A stretch of DNA of 64,000 nt. Source: Psychromonas sp. 14N.309.X.WAT.B.A12 (GTDB lineage: Bacteria > Pseudomonadota > Gammaproteobacteria > Enterobacterales > Psychromonadaceae). Where the stretch lies: assembly GCF_030397575.1 (NCBI RefSeq), contig NZ_JAPNXS010000004.1:1-64000 (forward strand). The letters run 5' to 3'. Shown here one piece after another: positions 9,351 through 18,372 of this stretch. Under the pieces are notes generated by a model. The model searched no databases, was not told the origin of the DNA, and saw nothing but the letters and a program-made list of their open reading frames with translations. Position 1 is the first letter of the stretch; each line of letters begins with the position of its first letter. A program made the translations under genes and the position numbers.

Positions 9351-10031
9351 GTGTCAATAATAAAAAAGCTAATGCTGACGATTTTACTTTTATACATAAG
9401 TAATCTTTACACTTATGCAAGTAGTTCATTAAGCTTTAACACAAGTAAATTAATTTCCACCTTAACTAAAAATTATGGGGAAAGAGCCGCATTACGGGGC
9501 AAAGCGTGGTTAAAATTATTGAATGCAAGTTATGAAAATGAACATCAAAAGTTATTACGCACTAATCGTTTTTTTAACCAATTAAGGTTTACAACGGACA
9601 AAAAGTTGTGGGGTGAAAGTAATTATTGGGCGACGCCTGTAGAGTTTATAGGTGTGAATGCTGGTGACTGTGAAGATTTTGCCTTAGCGAAGTACTTCAC
9701 ATTATTAGCGATTGGCGTTGATGACGATAAGTTACGTATCGTCATGGTTAAGTCATTAACTTTAAATCAATACCATATGGTTGTTGCTTATTACGAAACA
9801 CCAACATCAGAACCGTTAATTTTAGACAATATTGATGGTCGAATAAAGAAATCAAACGACCGGAAAGATTTAGTTCCTGTATATAGCTTTAACGGTACAA
9901 AGTTATGGTTAAACAATGAAAAAAGACAAGGTCGTGTCGCAGGCAAACCAAGTAGACTCAAACGATGGAATGATTTAAACCTTCGTATGGGACTTAACAA
10001 ATTAAAACAACCTGTATTATCTATGGAGTAA
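9351..10031 (+). CDS. lapG: LapG-family periplasmic cysteine protease that releases the adhesin
   Basis: The 226-residue product is a transglutaminase-like cysteine proteinase of the LapG/BpfG family. In Pseudomonas and Shewanella this enzyme clips the adhesin N terminus and frees cells from biofilm. The catalytic residues are visible: Cys107 in GDCEDF, His142 in YHMVV and Asp159 in LDNIDG, with spacing close to that in P. fluorescens LapG. A signal-anchor-like hydrophobic stretch opens the protein, consistent with the periplasm. The start is GTG 9351, with ATG 9372 as an alternative; neither has a strong ribosome site. Known family members need calcium. The receptor gene that controls it starts eight bases downstream. 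Confidence 0.92.
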   Translation: MSIIKKLMLTILLLYISNLYTYASSSLSFNTSKLISTLTKNYGERAALRGKAWLKLLNASYENEHQKLLRTNRFFNQLRFTTDKKLWGESNYWATPVEFIGVNAGDCEDFALAKYFTLLAIGVDDDKLRIVMVKSLTLNQYHMVVAYYETPTSEPLILDNIDGRIKKSNDRKDLVPVYSFNGTKLWLNNEKRQGRVAGKPSRLKRWNDLNLRMGLNKLKQPVLSME

Positions 10032-10038
10032 TTTATTT

Positions 10039-11979
10039 ATGACACTGTTTAATCAGATCAACTCATTATTGCTAGGGCTGTTTTTACTAGTTGTATCGAG
10101 TTTGATGTATTTTCAGTTCACCGAAACTAAGACGTTTATGGACAGTCAGATTTCATCTGATTTAAATAATACAACCAATGCATTAACATTGATGTTGAAA
10201 CCGCATCTAGAGACGGGTGATATTGCATCTGCAGAGACGGTCATCAATGTTATTTTTGAAGGTGGATTTTATAAAAAAGTGAGTTTAACGTGGCTTGAAA
10301 ACGGTAAGACTCAGGTATGGGAAAACCCTGTTCAGGCTGAAAGTGTGCCAGACTGGTTTACTAACCTAGAGCTGTTTGATACGCAAAGCACGGAAAGCAC
10401 TATCAACAATGGCTGGATACAACTAGCAACGTTGAAGTTAGAAGCTAACCCTGCTATCGGTTACAGTCAATTATGGAAAGTAATGACGGATACGCTGATC
10501 ACACTAATCATTTTATTTATTTTTTCTGTGATTATTTTACGTTTTCGTTTAACGAAGATCTTAACACCACTTCATCGTGTTGCAGACCAAGCTAAATTGA
10601 TTGCAAAACGCGAATTTCAGCCGGACCTTAAAATTCCTGAAACAATTGAATTAAAAGAAGTTGTATTAGCGATTAATAGTATGTCTGGTCAACTTCAGAC
10701 GGTTTTCTCTCAACTTGATAAAGAAGTTGTTTCATTAAAAAATGAAAAACTAACTGATAAAGTATCGCAATTACCAAATCGTCTATACCTTAATGGTCAA
10801 TTAGGTAGTTGGATGAAAGATCCAGGCTACGGTGGTGTTTTAATTGCGAGATTAGATTGGCTACAAGAAATTGATGACCAATTTGGTTACCAAGTAAGGG
10901 ATAACACAATCCAAATTTTAGCAAAAGAGATGCAGCGTTCATTACCTTCGATTGCACCTTGTGTGATTGCTCGTATTTCTAGTCGAGAGTTTGTATTCTT
11001 AGTGACTAAAGCATCAAACGAACAACTGAAAGTATATTTACAGAATGTTATTCGTCTTATTAATCAAGCCATGATTAGTGCTAATTATCAAGAAGAAGAT
11101 CAGTTCTCGATCGGTGTGGCTGTTAGAGCACAAGGCATGACGGCATCTCAGTTATTAGGTAATGCAGATAACGCATTGCAAGCAGCTTTATCAGAGAACC
11201 AAGTATGTCAGTGGTTTGAAAATAATGAAGAGCAAGAGTTAGCCATTTCACAATGGCGTGACTTATTGCAAGAAGCAATTGTGAAACGAAACTTTTTATT
11301 ACAGTGGCATCCTGCATTATCTTTTGATGATGGGACAGTTATGCAACGTGAAATTTATAGTGGATTACAAATAGAAGAGAACGTTGTTCGTGCAGCACAA
11401 TTTATGCCTTACATTGAACAACTTGAGTTAGGTAGTGAGTTTGATCAATCATTATTAAAAGTAATTGCTGAGAACTCGACTATTTTGTCTAAACAAGAAA
11501 AAGTTGCGATCAATATAACGCAAGATAGTATCTTAGATTTACATTTCCATGATTGGTTAGAATTATTCATGAGTCGCCAAAAGAACCCACATCGTTTCCA
11601 TTTTGAAATTCAAGAAAGTACTGTATTAACGTACCCTAAACAATCTCAAAAATTCACTAATATAGTGAAGCAACAGGGCGGTAAAGTAGGTATTGATCAC
11701 TATGGACGAGAGATTGGTTCGGTTGCTTACTTACAATCAATAAAACCTGACTATGTTAAATTAGATCAATCACTATCTTGTAACTTGAAGAATGAGATGG
11801 AAGTGGATGAACTAACTGAACGTCTAGCCTTGAGTCGAGCAGTAATTAATACTGCACGTGGTTTAGGAATTGAAGTGATTATTACCGCTGTGGAAGATCA
11901 AGAGCAATTGAACATGCTAAAAAGTCTACATGCTAGTGGTTACCAAGGGTTTATTACGCCACCAACTTATATTAGCTAA
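10039..11979 (+). CDS. lapD: LapD-family inside-out c-di-GMP receptor (degenerate GGDEF and EAL)
   Basis: The 646-residue membrane receptor has a membrane helix at about 6-24, a periplasmic LapD/MoxY domain, a second helix near 150-172, a HAMP region, then GGDEF and EAL domains. Both active sites are lost: the GGDEF position reads SSREF (314-318) and the EAL position reads EIY (438-440). Other EAL hallmarks are also altered (DHYGREIGS where DDFGTGYSS is usual). It should therefore bind c-di-GMP rather than make or break it. In the known LapD model, c-di-GMP binding lets the periplasmic part trap LapG and preserve the adhesin. Gene order after the protease supports this. A strong hairpin terminator follows. 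Confidence 0.95.
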   Translation: MTLFNQINSLLLGLFLLVVSSLMYFQFTETKTFMDSQISSDLNNTTNALTLMLKPHLETGDIASAETVINVIFEGGFYKKVSLTWLENGKTQVWENPVQAESVPDWFTNLELFDTQSTESTINNGWIQLATLKLEANPAIGYSQLWKVMTDTLITLIILFIFSVIILRFRLTKILTPLHRVADQAKLIAKREFQPDLKIPETIELKEVVLAINSMSGQLQTVFSQLDKEVVSLKNEKLTDKVSQLPNRLYLNGQLGSWMKDPGYGGVLIARLDWLQEIDDQFGYQVRDNTIQILAKEMQRSLPSIAPCVIARISSREFVFLVTKASNEQLKVYLQNVIRLINQAMISANYQEEDQFSIGVAVRAQGMTASQLLGNADNALQAALSENQVCQWFENNEEQELAISQWRDLLQEAIVKRNFLLQWHPALSFDDGTVMQREIYSGLQIEENVVRAAQFMPYIEQLELGSEFDQSLLKVIAENSTILSKQEKVAINITQDSILDLHFHDWLELFMSRQKNPHRFHFEIQESTVLTYPKQSQKFTNIVKQQGGKVGIDHYGREIGSVAYLQSIKPDYVKLDQSLSCNLKNEMEVDELTERLALSRAVINTARGLGIEVIITAVEDQEQLNMLKSLHASGYQGFITPPTYIS

Positions 11980-12002
11980 TTAACTTGATTGTTAACCAAT
12001 AC

Positions 12003-12038
12003 AATAAGCCTCGTACAGTGTACGGGGCTTATTTTTCT
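12003..12038. terminator. Bidirectional hairpin terminator between lapD and msrA
   Basis: Arms AATAAGCCTCGTAC (12003-12016) and GTACGGGGCTTATT (12020-12033) pair around a 3-base loop with one wobble-type mismatch and lead into TTTT. A/T runs on both sides let it serve the convergent genes lapD and msrA. Confidence 0.88.
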
Positions 12039-12047
12039 ATCGCTTAC

Positions 12048-12584
12048 CTATTTCTTTAATAATGCTTGGTGTTGCGCTTTAAATTTTTGAAATTTAGGGG
12101 CAATGACTGCCATGCAGTAACCTTGATTTGGATTATTTAAGTAGTAATTCTGGTGATAATCTTCAGCAACAAAAAACTCGCTCCCAGCCTCCAGTTTAGT
12201 CACAATATCCTGATCGAATAATTGCTGATCATTAATTGTCTCGATCATTTCTTGAGCGATTTGTTGTTGTTCAATGTTTTGGTAAAAGATCACAGAACGA
12301 TATTGGGTACCTATATCATTGCCTTGTCGGTTAACTTGTGTTGCATCATGTACACTAAAGAATAGTGTTAATAATTGCGAAAAATTAATAATTTGGTTAT
12401 CAAAGGTAACTTCAACTACTTCAACATGCTCAGTTTCACCAGTACAGACGGCCTTATAATTTGCTTGTGATGCAGCTCCCCCACAATAACCAGAAATAGC
12501 GCTGATTACGCCTTCAATTTGGTTAAAAGCAGCTTCTACACACCAAAAGCAACCAGCGCCAACGACCATTTTTTCTTGTGCCAT
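12048..12584 (-). CDS. msrA: Peptide methionine sulfoxide reductase MsrA
   Basis: MsrA reduces the S-form of methionine sulfoxide in oxidised proteins, with thioredoxin as electron source. The GCFWC motif holds the catalytic Cys12, and a DxGxQYRS-type motif (NDIGTQYRS) follows in the middle of the protein. I set the start at 12584 (178 residues) because AGAGGT lies just upstream at the right distance; an ATG four codons further up lacks this. The length is typical of the short bacterial form, with no MsrB fusion. It is a single gene converging on lapD. Confidence 0.95.
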   Translation of the reverse strand: MAQEKMVVGAGCFWCVEAAFNQIEGVISAISGYCGGAASQANYKAVCTGETEHVEVVEVTFDNQIINFSQLLTLFFSVHDATQVNRQGNDIGTQYRSVIFYQNIEQQQIAQEMIETINDQQLFDQDIVTKLEAGSEFFVAEDYHQNYYLNNPNQGYCMAVIAPKFQKFKAQHQALLKK

Positions 12585-12897
12585 AATACCTCTCATTAAA
12601 TTATATCGCTCAAAAGGGGGCGAAATAATAGCAAATAGTTAATCTATCTTTTTATTTACAGTATATTGTTATTAGTTTCCATTCTTTCGCGCTTAAATGA
12701 TTAAAATAATATCAGTTATGTGCAATTTTTTGTGGAATGATAATGCTTTTCTTACTAAATTTTCCTGATAAAAAATGCCAAAGATTGTGGAAATTATGTT
12801 AACTTACTAGCCAATTTTAATCTTTAATATTAGTTGCTTAATTGAGTGTAAAAGAGACTCTTATGCGACAATCGTTTATTACACAGAGAAATACGCC
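12585..12897. other. Divergent intergenic region, msrA / nrdR
   Basis: About 310 bases of AT-rich DNA between divergent genes must hold the msrA promoter and the promoter of the nrdR-rib-nusB operon. I see no convincing repeat, FMN riboswitch or open reading frame here. Confidence 0.5.
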
Positions 12898-13356
12898 ATG
12901 TTTTGTCCTTTTTGTAATACTCAAGATACAAAGGTGATCGATTCTCGCCTTGTTTCTGAAGGTTCTCAGGTGCGTCGTCGTCGTTTATGTAACGAATGTA
13001 ATGAGCGTTTCACCACTTTTGAACTTGCTGAGTTAATTATGCCTCGTTTGATTAAATCAGATGGAAGTAGAGAACCTTTTAACGAAGAAAAACTACTTGT
13101 TGGTATCAATATCGCCTTAGAAAAAAGGCCGGTAAGTATTGAAGCCGTTGAAAGTGCGGTTAATAAATTAAAATCCACCTTACGAGCAACAGGAGAGCGT
13201 GAGATACCGAGTAAAATGGTCGGTGAATTAGTAATGGATTTACTTAAGGGATTAGACAAAATAGCTTATATTCGTTTTGCTTCTGTTTATCGTGCCTTTG
13301 AAGATGTCAAAGAGTTTGGTGAAGAAATCGCTAAATTAGACACAACGAATAAGTAA
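12898..13356 (+). CDS. nrdR: Transcriptional repressor NrdR
   Basis: NrdR is the nucleotide-sensing repressor of ribonucleotide reductase genes. The 152-residue protein has the N-terminal zinc ribbon with Cys3, Cys6, Cys31 and Cys34 and the basic QVRRRR stretch. An ATP-cone domain follows (about 49-139), with [10 protein letters not shown] near its end. Length and sequence match the family throughout. It leads the riboflavin operon, with ribD starting 30 bases later, as in many gammaproteobacteria. Confidence 0.97.
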   Translation: MFCPFCNTQDTKVIDSRLVSEGSQVRRRRLCNECNERFTTFELAELIMPRLIKSDGSREPFNEEKLLVGINIALEKRPVSIEAVESAVNKLKSTLRATGEREIPSKMVGELVMDLLKGLDKIAYIRFASVYRAFEDVKEFGEEIAKLDTTNK

Positions 13357-13386
13357 ACTTACCTACAACTTTAAAAGTGTTGATAC

Positions 13387-14526
13387 ATGTTATTTACTGA
13401 TGCAGACAACCATTTTATGCAACGCGCTTTATTCCTTGCTGCAAAAGGGCGTTTTACTACCTCTCCAAATCCCAATGTTGGTTGTGTGATTGTTAAAGAT
13501 GAAATGATTATTGGGGAGGGCTTTCATCAAAAAGCAGGTACAGCACACGCTGAGGTACATGCATTGGCAATGGCCGGAAAGCAAGCTGAAAATGCAATTT
13601 GTTACGTCACGTTAGAGCCTTGTGCTCATTTTGGGCGAACAGGTCCATGTGCTTTAGCATTAGTTAAAGCTGGGGTAAAAAGAGTGATTGTGGCGATGGT
13701 TGATCCAAATCCCAAAGTCGCTGGGGGCGGTATTCGTATTTTACAGGAAGCTGGCATACAAGTAGATGTTGGTTTACTAACTGCTGAAGCAGAATCATTA
13801 AATTTAGGCTTTATCACTCGAATGAAACTTCAGCGGCCACGTGTTACTGTTAAAATGGCTGCTAGTCTAGATGGGAAAACGGCTTTAAAGAACGGTCAAA
13901 GCAAGTGGATTACAGGCGCTGCTGCCCGTGCGGATGTACAATATTACAGAGCACAACAAAGTGCAATTCTAACGGGAAATCAAACTGTATTTGCAGATGA
14001 TCCCAGTTTGAATGTGCGCTATCAAGAGTTGTTAACGAGTTCTGACTTCGATCAAGCAGTCATGAGTGAGTCTGAATTACGTCAACCAATTCGTATCATT
14101 CTAGATTCCCATAATAAGTTGACGTTGAACGAGAAATTGTTTGATTTGCCTGGTAAGGTGCTAATTATTTCTACGGTTGAACGTAATATAAGCGTATTCG
14201 CAGAGAAAAAAGCCTTAATAGAGCAAATTATTGTGCCTGCAAACAGTAACAATCAAATTGATCTACAAGCTTTATTAATAGCGCTTAATGCTCATGAAAT
14301 TAACGATTTATGGGTTGAAGCAGGTGCAACCTTAGCTGGTGAGTTTTTTAAAGAGGACTTGGTAGACGAATTTATTCTTTATCAAGCGCCAAAATTACTG
14401 GGCGATCAGGGTAGAAACTTAGTAAAATTACCGGAATTTTCCACGATGAATGATATTGTTAACCTGAATTTACACTCTGTTGTAAAAATAGGTGATGATA
14501 TTCGTCTTATTAACCATCGAGAATAA
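13387..14526 (+). CDS. ribD: Bifunctional riboflavin biosynthesis deaminase/reductase RibD
   Basis: RibD carries out the second and third steps of riboflavin synthesis: deamination of the pyrimidinone ring and reduction of the ribose side chain. The 379-residue protein has an N-terminal cytidine-deaminase-like zinc domain with HAEVHA and PCAHFGRTGPC, and a C-terminal NADPH-dependent reductase domain (VTVKMAASLDGKTA; later LWVEAGATLAGEFF). It sits between nrdR and ribE in one operon; only one base separates its stop from the ribE start. Confidence 0.97.
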   Translation: MLFTDADNHFMQRALFLAAKGRFTTSPNPNVGCVIVKDEMIIGEGFHQKAGTAHAEVHALAMAGKQAENAICYVTLEPCAHFGRTGPCALALVKAGVKRVIVAMVDPNPKVAGGGIRILQEAGIQVDVGLLTAEAESLNLGFITRMKLQRPRVTVKMAASLDGKTALKNGQSKWITGAAARADVQYYRAQQSAILTGNQTVFADDPSLNVRYQELLTSSDFDQAVMSESELRQPIRIILDSHNKLTLNEKLFDLPGKVLIISTVERNISVFAEKKALIEQIIVPANSNNQIDLQALLIALNAHEINDLWVEAGATLAGEFFKEDLVDEFILYQAPKLLGDQGRNLVKLPEFSTMNDIVNLNLHSVVKIGDDIRLINHRE

Positions 14527-14527
14527 T

Positions 14528-15190
14528 ATGTTTACAGGTATTGTTGCCGCAGTGGGCAAAGTCACTGCAATTCAAAATAATGAAAAAGATATGACCATCA
14601 CCGTGCATGCTGGAGATTTAGGCATGCATGATGTTAAGTTAGGCGATAGTATTGCCAATAATGGTGTGTGTTTAACAGTAACGCATTTAACCGCAGATAG
14701 CTTCAATGTGGACCTCTCCTATGAAACCCTTAAATTAAGTGCCTTTTCAGGTATTCAACCTGGTTTTCTAGTGAACTTAGAAAAAGCGATGCAAATGAAT
14801 GACCGTTTCGGAGGCCATATTGTGAGTGGTCACGTAGATGGAGTAGGCGAGATCACTGCCATTTCACCATTGGGTAATGCTGTAGAGTATTGGATAAAAG
14901 CGCCGGCTAATTTAGCAAAATATATTGCGAAAAAAGGCTCAATTACTGTTGATGGTATTAGTTTAACTACGAATGATGTTGATGGCGCCAGTTTTAAACT
15001 AACAATTATTCCACACACCATAAGTCAGACAACCATGCAGCAATATAGTGTTGGTAGCAAAGTGAATTTAGAAGTTGATGTGATTGCTCGTTACCTTGAG
15101 CGTTTAATGTTAGGTGAGCAAGCAGCAGAACCAAATGACAAACAAAAATCGACAATGGAGCTGCTAGCCAAAAGCGGTTTCATGGGGTAA
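14528..15190 (+). CDS. ribE: Riboflavin synthase alpha subunit RibE
   Basis: This enzyme converts two 6,7-dimethyl-8-ribityllumazine molecules into riboflavin. The protein begins MFTGIV, the universal start of the family, so the ATG at 14528 is chosen over an upstream in-frame ATG that would run into ribD. At 220 residues it has the two internal lumazine-binding repeats, with GVCLTV and VSGHVDGVG in the first and the ISLTTNDVDG / TIIPHT stretch in the second. E. coli calls this gene ribC; ribE is the usual operon name. Confidence 0.96.
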   Translation: MFTGIVAAVGKVTAIQNNEKDMTITVHAGDLGMHDVKLGDSIANNGVCLTVTHLTADSFNVDLSYETLKLSAFSGIQPGFLVNLEKAMQMNDRFGGHIVSGHVDGVGEITAISPLGNAVEYWIKAPANLAKYIAKKGSITVDGISLTTNDVDGASFKLTIIPHTISQTTMQQYSVGSKVNLEVDVIARYLERLMLGEQAAEPNDKQKSTMELLAKSGFMG

Positions 15191-15236
15191 TAAAAATTTA
15201 AGTGCCTATTTAAGTACAAAGCGTTAAGGAAAAAAG

Positions 15237-16343
15237 ATGAAGTTGAATACAAGTGCAGAAATTATCGAAGATATTCGCTTAGGCAAGATGGTTATTTTAA
15301 TGGATGATGAAGATCGTGAGAATGAAGGCGATTTAATCATGGCTGCGGATATGGTAACACCAGAAGCGATTAACTTTATGGCAACACATGGGCGAGGTTT
15401 AATCTGCTTAACATTGACTGAGCAACGTTGCGAACAACTTAAATTACCATTAATGGTAGAAGATAACACCGCTGCATTTTCAACTAACTTTACTGTTTCT
15501 ATTGAAGCTGCTGAAGGTGTTACAACTGGTATTTCTGCTGCTGACCGTGCCGCAACAGTATTAGCAGCCATTGCCAAGGACGCTAAACCAACCGATATCG
15601 TAATGCCTGGCCATATTTTTCCACTTAAAGCACAAGAAGGTGGTGTTTTAACTCGTGCTGGGCATACAGAAGCCGGCTGTGATTTAGCTCGTTTAGCAGG
15701 GCGTGAGCCTGCAGGTGTGATTGTAGAAATTTTAAAAGAAGACGGCAGCATGGCTCGCCGAGCTGACCTAGAGATTTTTGCAGAAAAACATGGTATTAAA
15801 TTAGGTACTGTCGCTGATTTAATCGAATATCGCAATAATAATGAAACAACGATTGAGCGTGTTAGTGAATGTAAATTACCAACAGAGTTTGGTGAATTTG
15901 ATCTTGTTGCTTACCAAGACACTATTGATAAGCAAGTACATTTTGCATTAGTCAATGGTGAAGTGAAAGCGGGCGATACTACTAATGTACGAGTTCATTT
16001 ACAAAACACATTTGCAGATAATTTCTTCTCAGACCGTTTAGCACCACGTACTTGGCCTATGCATACCGCTTTAGAGCGTTTAGCAAAAGATGGCGGTGTA
16101 TTAGTGATGCTTGGCCATCAAGAAACCGCTGAATCGTTAATTGAACAAGTTAAATACATCAAGCAAGAAGATGCAGGTGAGCGAGTTGCAGCGAAAGCAC
16201 AGGGCGCTAGTCGTCGTGTTGGCGTTGGCTCACAAATACTACGTGACCTAGGTGTACAAAAAATGGCACTATTTAGCTCACAGAAGAAGTATCACGCACT
16301 TTCTGGTTTTGGTCTTGAAGTGGTTGAATATATCACTGAATAA
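15237..16343 (+). CDS. ribB: 3,4-dihydroxy-2-butanone-4-phosphate synthase with degenerate GTP cyclohydrolase II-like domain
   Basis: Residues 1-200 are a complete DHBP synthase, which makes the four-carbon precursor of riboflavin (motifs [27 protein letters not shown]). Residues about 205-368 look like GTP cyclohydrolase II, so automatic labels often say RibBA. The zinc-binding cysteine cluster of RibA (GxxxxxxRCDC type) is absent; the only cysteine after residue 205 is in SECKLP. The second domain is thus expected to be inactive, as in the RibBX proteins of vibrios, and a separate ribA should exist elsewhere. It lies mid-operon, 47 bases after ribE. Confidence 0.92.
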   Translation: MKLNTSAEIIEDIRLGKMVILMDDEDRENEGDLIMAADMVTPEAINFMATHGRGLICLTLTEQRCEQLKLPLMVEDNTAAFSTNFTVSIEAAEGVTTGISAADRAATVLAAIAKDAKPTDIVMPGHIFPLKAQEGGVLTRAGHTEAGCDLARLAGREPAGVIVEILKEDGSMARRADLEIFAEKHGIKLGTVADLIEYRNNNETTIERVSECKLPTEFGEFDLVAYQDTIDKQVHFALVNGEVKAGDTTNVRVHLQNTFADNFFSDRLAPRTWPMHTALERLAKDGGVLVMLGHQETAESLIEQVKYIKQEDAGERVAAKAQGASRRVGVGSQILRDLGVQKMALFSSQKKYHALSGFGLEVVEYITE

Positions 16344-16405
16344 ACAGTGTCGATATAGAAATAAATTGTGTTAGAATGCACAAAATTTTGCAATAAGGGT
16401 AGAAA

Positions 16406-16873
16406 ATGAAAATAATTGAAGGTGGCTTAGCCGCTCCACACGCTAAAATCGCAATCGTGATTTCTCGCTTTAACAGTTTTATTAACGAGCAATTATTAGC
16501 TGGTGCTGTTGATACCCTTAAGCGAACTGGTCAAATTGCAGATGATAATATCACTGTTGTTCGTGTTCCTGGTGCTGTTGAATTACCACTCACTGCAAAA
16601 CGTGTTGCAGCGTCTGAAAAATTTGATGCAATTGTTGCATTAGGTTGTGTAATTCGTGGTGGTACACCACATTTCGAATTAGTGATTAATGAATGTAATA
16701 AAGGTCTAGCACAAGTATCGTTAGATTTTAGCGTTCCAGTTGCATTCGGTGTTCTGTCTACAGACTCTATTGATCAAGCGATTGAACGTGCTGGCACTAA
16801 AATGGGTAACAAAGGTAGTGAAGCTGCTTTAAGTGCGTTAGAAATGGTTAACGTAATGGCGGAATTAGGATAA
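16406..16873 (+). CDS. ribH: 6,7-dimethyl-8-ribityllumazine synthase RibH
   Basis: RibH joins the DHBP product with the RibD product to form the direct precursor of riboflavin. The 155-residue protein shows family motifs: [10 protein letters not shown] near the N terminus, [23 protein letters not shown] with the catalytic His, and [12 protein letters not shown]. Its stop overlaps the nusB start (TAATG), so the two are coupled. Spacing to ribBA is about 60 bases, with an AAGGGT ribosome site. Confidence 0.97.
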   Translation: MKIIEGGLAAPHAKIAIVISRFNSFINEQLLAGAVDTLKRTGQIADDNITVVRVPGAVELPLTAKRVAASEKFDAIVALGCVIRGGTPHFELVINECNKGLAQVSLDFSVPVAFGVLSTDSIDQAIERAGTKMGNKGSEAALSALEMVNVMAELG

Positions 16874-17307
16874 TGGCAATGAAACCAGCTGAACGTCGCC
16901 GTGCTCGCCAGTTTGCAGTACAAGCTGTTTATCAATGGCAGATCACTCAAACGGGTGTAACGCAAATTGTCGAACAGTTTGCTGTTGATCAAGATATGTC
17001 TAAAGCTGACGTACCTTACTTTAAAGAGTTGTTAATGGGTGTTGTTAAAAATACTGATTCTTTAGATGATAAGTTAGCTCCGTACCTTTCTCGTAAAATT
17101 GACGATGTTGATATGGTTGATCTTGCGGTATTACGTTTAGCAATGTTTGAATTGACTTTCCGTACTGATGTACCGCATAAAGTAGTGTTGAATGAAGCGA
17201 TTGAACTAGCAAAAGACTTCGCTACTGACGAGTCATACAAATTTGTAAATGGTGTATTAGATAAAGCACTTCGTAGTTTAAAGTTACGTGAAGATATTGC
17301 TAAATAA
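16873..17307 (+). CDS. nusB: Transcription antitermination factor NusB
   Basis: NusB, with NusE (ribosomal protein S10), forms the antitermination complex on rRNA transcripts. The 144-residue protein starts [20 protein letters not shown] and contains the typical YFKELLMGV, VDLAVLRLAMFEL and VVLNEAIELAKDF segments. It is the last gene of the nrdR-rib operon, as in many relatives, and is followed by a strong terminator. Confidence 0.97.
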   Translation: MAMKPAERRRARQFAVQAVYQWQITQTGVTQIVEQFAVDQDMSKADVPYFKELLMGVVKNTDSLDDKLAPYLSRKIDDVDMVDLAVLRLAMFELTFRTDVPHKVVLNEAIELAKDFATDESYKFVNGVLDKALRSLKLREDIAK

Positions 17308-17335
17308 ACATTAGTTATACTCTAAGTTGTTATTG

Positions 17336-17366
17336 AATCCAGTTATTTATAACTGGATTTTTTTTG
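17336..17366 (+). terminator. Rho-independent terminator after nusB
   Basis: Arms AATCCAGTTAT (17336-17346) and ATAACTGGATT (17349-17359) form an 11-pair stem that runs into a T-tract. It closes the rib-nusB operon. Confidence 0.9.
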
Positions 17367-17432
17367 TTAAAAATATCATATATAAAGCATATTAACTCAT
17401 CTTACTGAAGTTGATTGATATAAGGAAAAATC

Positions 17433-18152
17433 ATGAATAAAAGTTTAATGACTAATTTAATTGCTGCGTTAATCTTAGTGATTGGCCTGTTACTTAGTGA
17501 AAGTGCATTATCTGCTATCTTAGTGATGGTCGGATTATTTGCTTTATCTGGTGCCGTGACGAATTGGATTGCCATATTCATGCTATTTGAAAAAGTCCCA
17601 TTATTATATGGTTCAGGTGTTATACCTGCACACTTTGAAGAGTTTAAGTCTGGCATTAGAAACTTAATGATGAAGCAGTTTTTTACGGCACAAAATGTAG
17701 AGCGTTTTTTATCGGCAGGTAGTTTTTCATCGGCACAACTTAACCTTGAACCTGTGATTGAAAAAATAGATTTAAACCCAACTTACGATGGATTAATTAA
17801 AGTTATTATGGAGTCTTCTTTTGGTAGCATGTTAGCTATGTTTGGTGGTGAAGAGTCATTACAGCCATTACGAGAACCTTTCATTAAACATATGAAAAGC
17901 TCTGTAATTGATTTAACACAATCTGAAAAATTTAATGAGCTTTTACAGAGTGAAATGGATCAGCCTGAAATGATGAACAGTATTTTAACCAAAATAGAAA
18001 GCATCATTGAACAACGTTTAAATGAACTAACACCACAAATCGTTAAAGAGATTATTCAAGCAATGATCCGTAAACACCTTGGCTGGTTAGTGGTTTGGGG
18101 TGGTGTATTTGGTGGTTTAATCGGTTTTATTAGTGCTTTGGTTGTTGCATAA
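17433..18152 (+). CDS. DUF445-family inner-membrane protein
   Basis: The 239-residue protein has two membrane segments at the N terminus (about 5-25 and 28-50), a cytosolic or periplasmic helical middle, and one membrane segment at the C terminus (about 215-237). The FSGAVTNWIAIFMLF-like stretch and the GSGVIPAHFEEFKSGIRNL region are hallmarks of DUF445. The function of the family is unknown. A good AAGGAAAAATC ribosome site precedes the ATG. It is a single gene between two terminators. Confidence 0.85.
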   Translation: MNKSLMTNLIAALILVIGLLLSESALSAILVMVGLFALSGAVTNWIAIFMLFEKVPLLYGSGVIPAHFEEFKSGIRNLMMKQFFTAQNVERFLSAGSFSSAQLNLEPVIEKIDLNPTYDGLIKVIMESSFGSMLAMFGGEESLQPLREPFIKHMKSSVIDLTQSEKFNELLQSEMDQPEMMNSILTKIESIIEQRLNELTPQIVKEIIQAMIRKHLGWLVVWGGVFGGLIGFISALVVA

Positions 18153-18161
18153 TTAATCAGT

Positions 18162-18195
18162 AAAAGGTTATTTCATCGTGTTGAAATAACCTTTT
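18162..18195 (+). terminator. Terminator after the DUF445 gene
   Basis: Arms AAAAGGTTATTTCA (18162-18175) and TGAAATAACCTTTT (18182-18195) pair perfectly around a 6-base loop. Confidence 0.85.
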
Positions 18196-18372
18196 AATTA
18201 TCATTTCTATTCAATCTTAAATTCCAAGTTTTCCTGGTGTTTTGATACTACTTATAACTAATCAGTGATTCTCTATTATAAGTTTTATATTTAGATAGTT
18301 AAGATGATTAGACTCTTCCTCTTAAATCTGTCATAACTAATTTTAATTATCTTAAATAACAAGAGCCTAGTC

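Noticed and set aside
12585-12897. FMN riboswitch before the riboflavin operon
   Set aside because: I looked for the conserved FMN-box segments here and between ribE and ribBA and found none; the 47-base ribE-ribBA gap is also too small.
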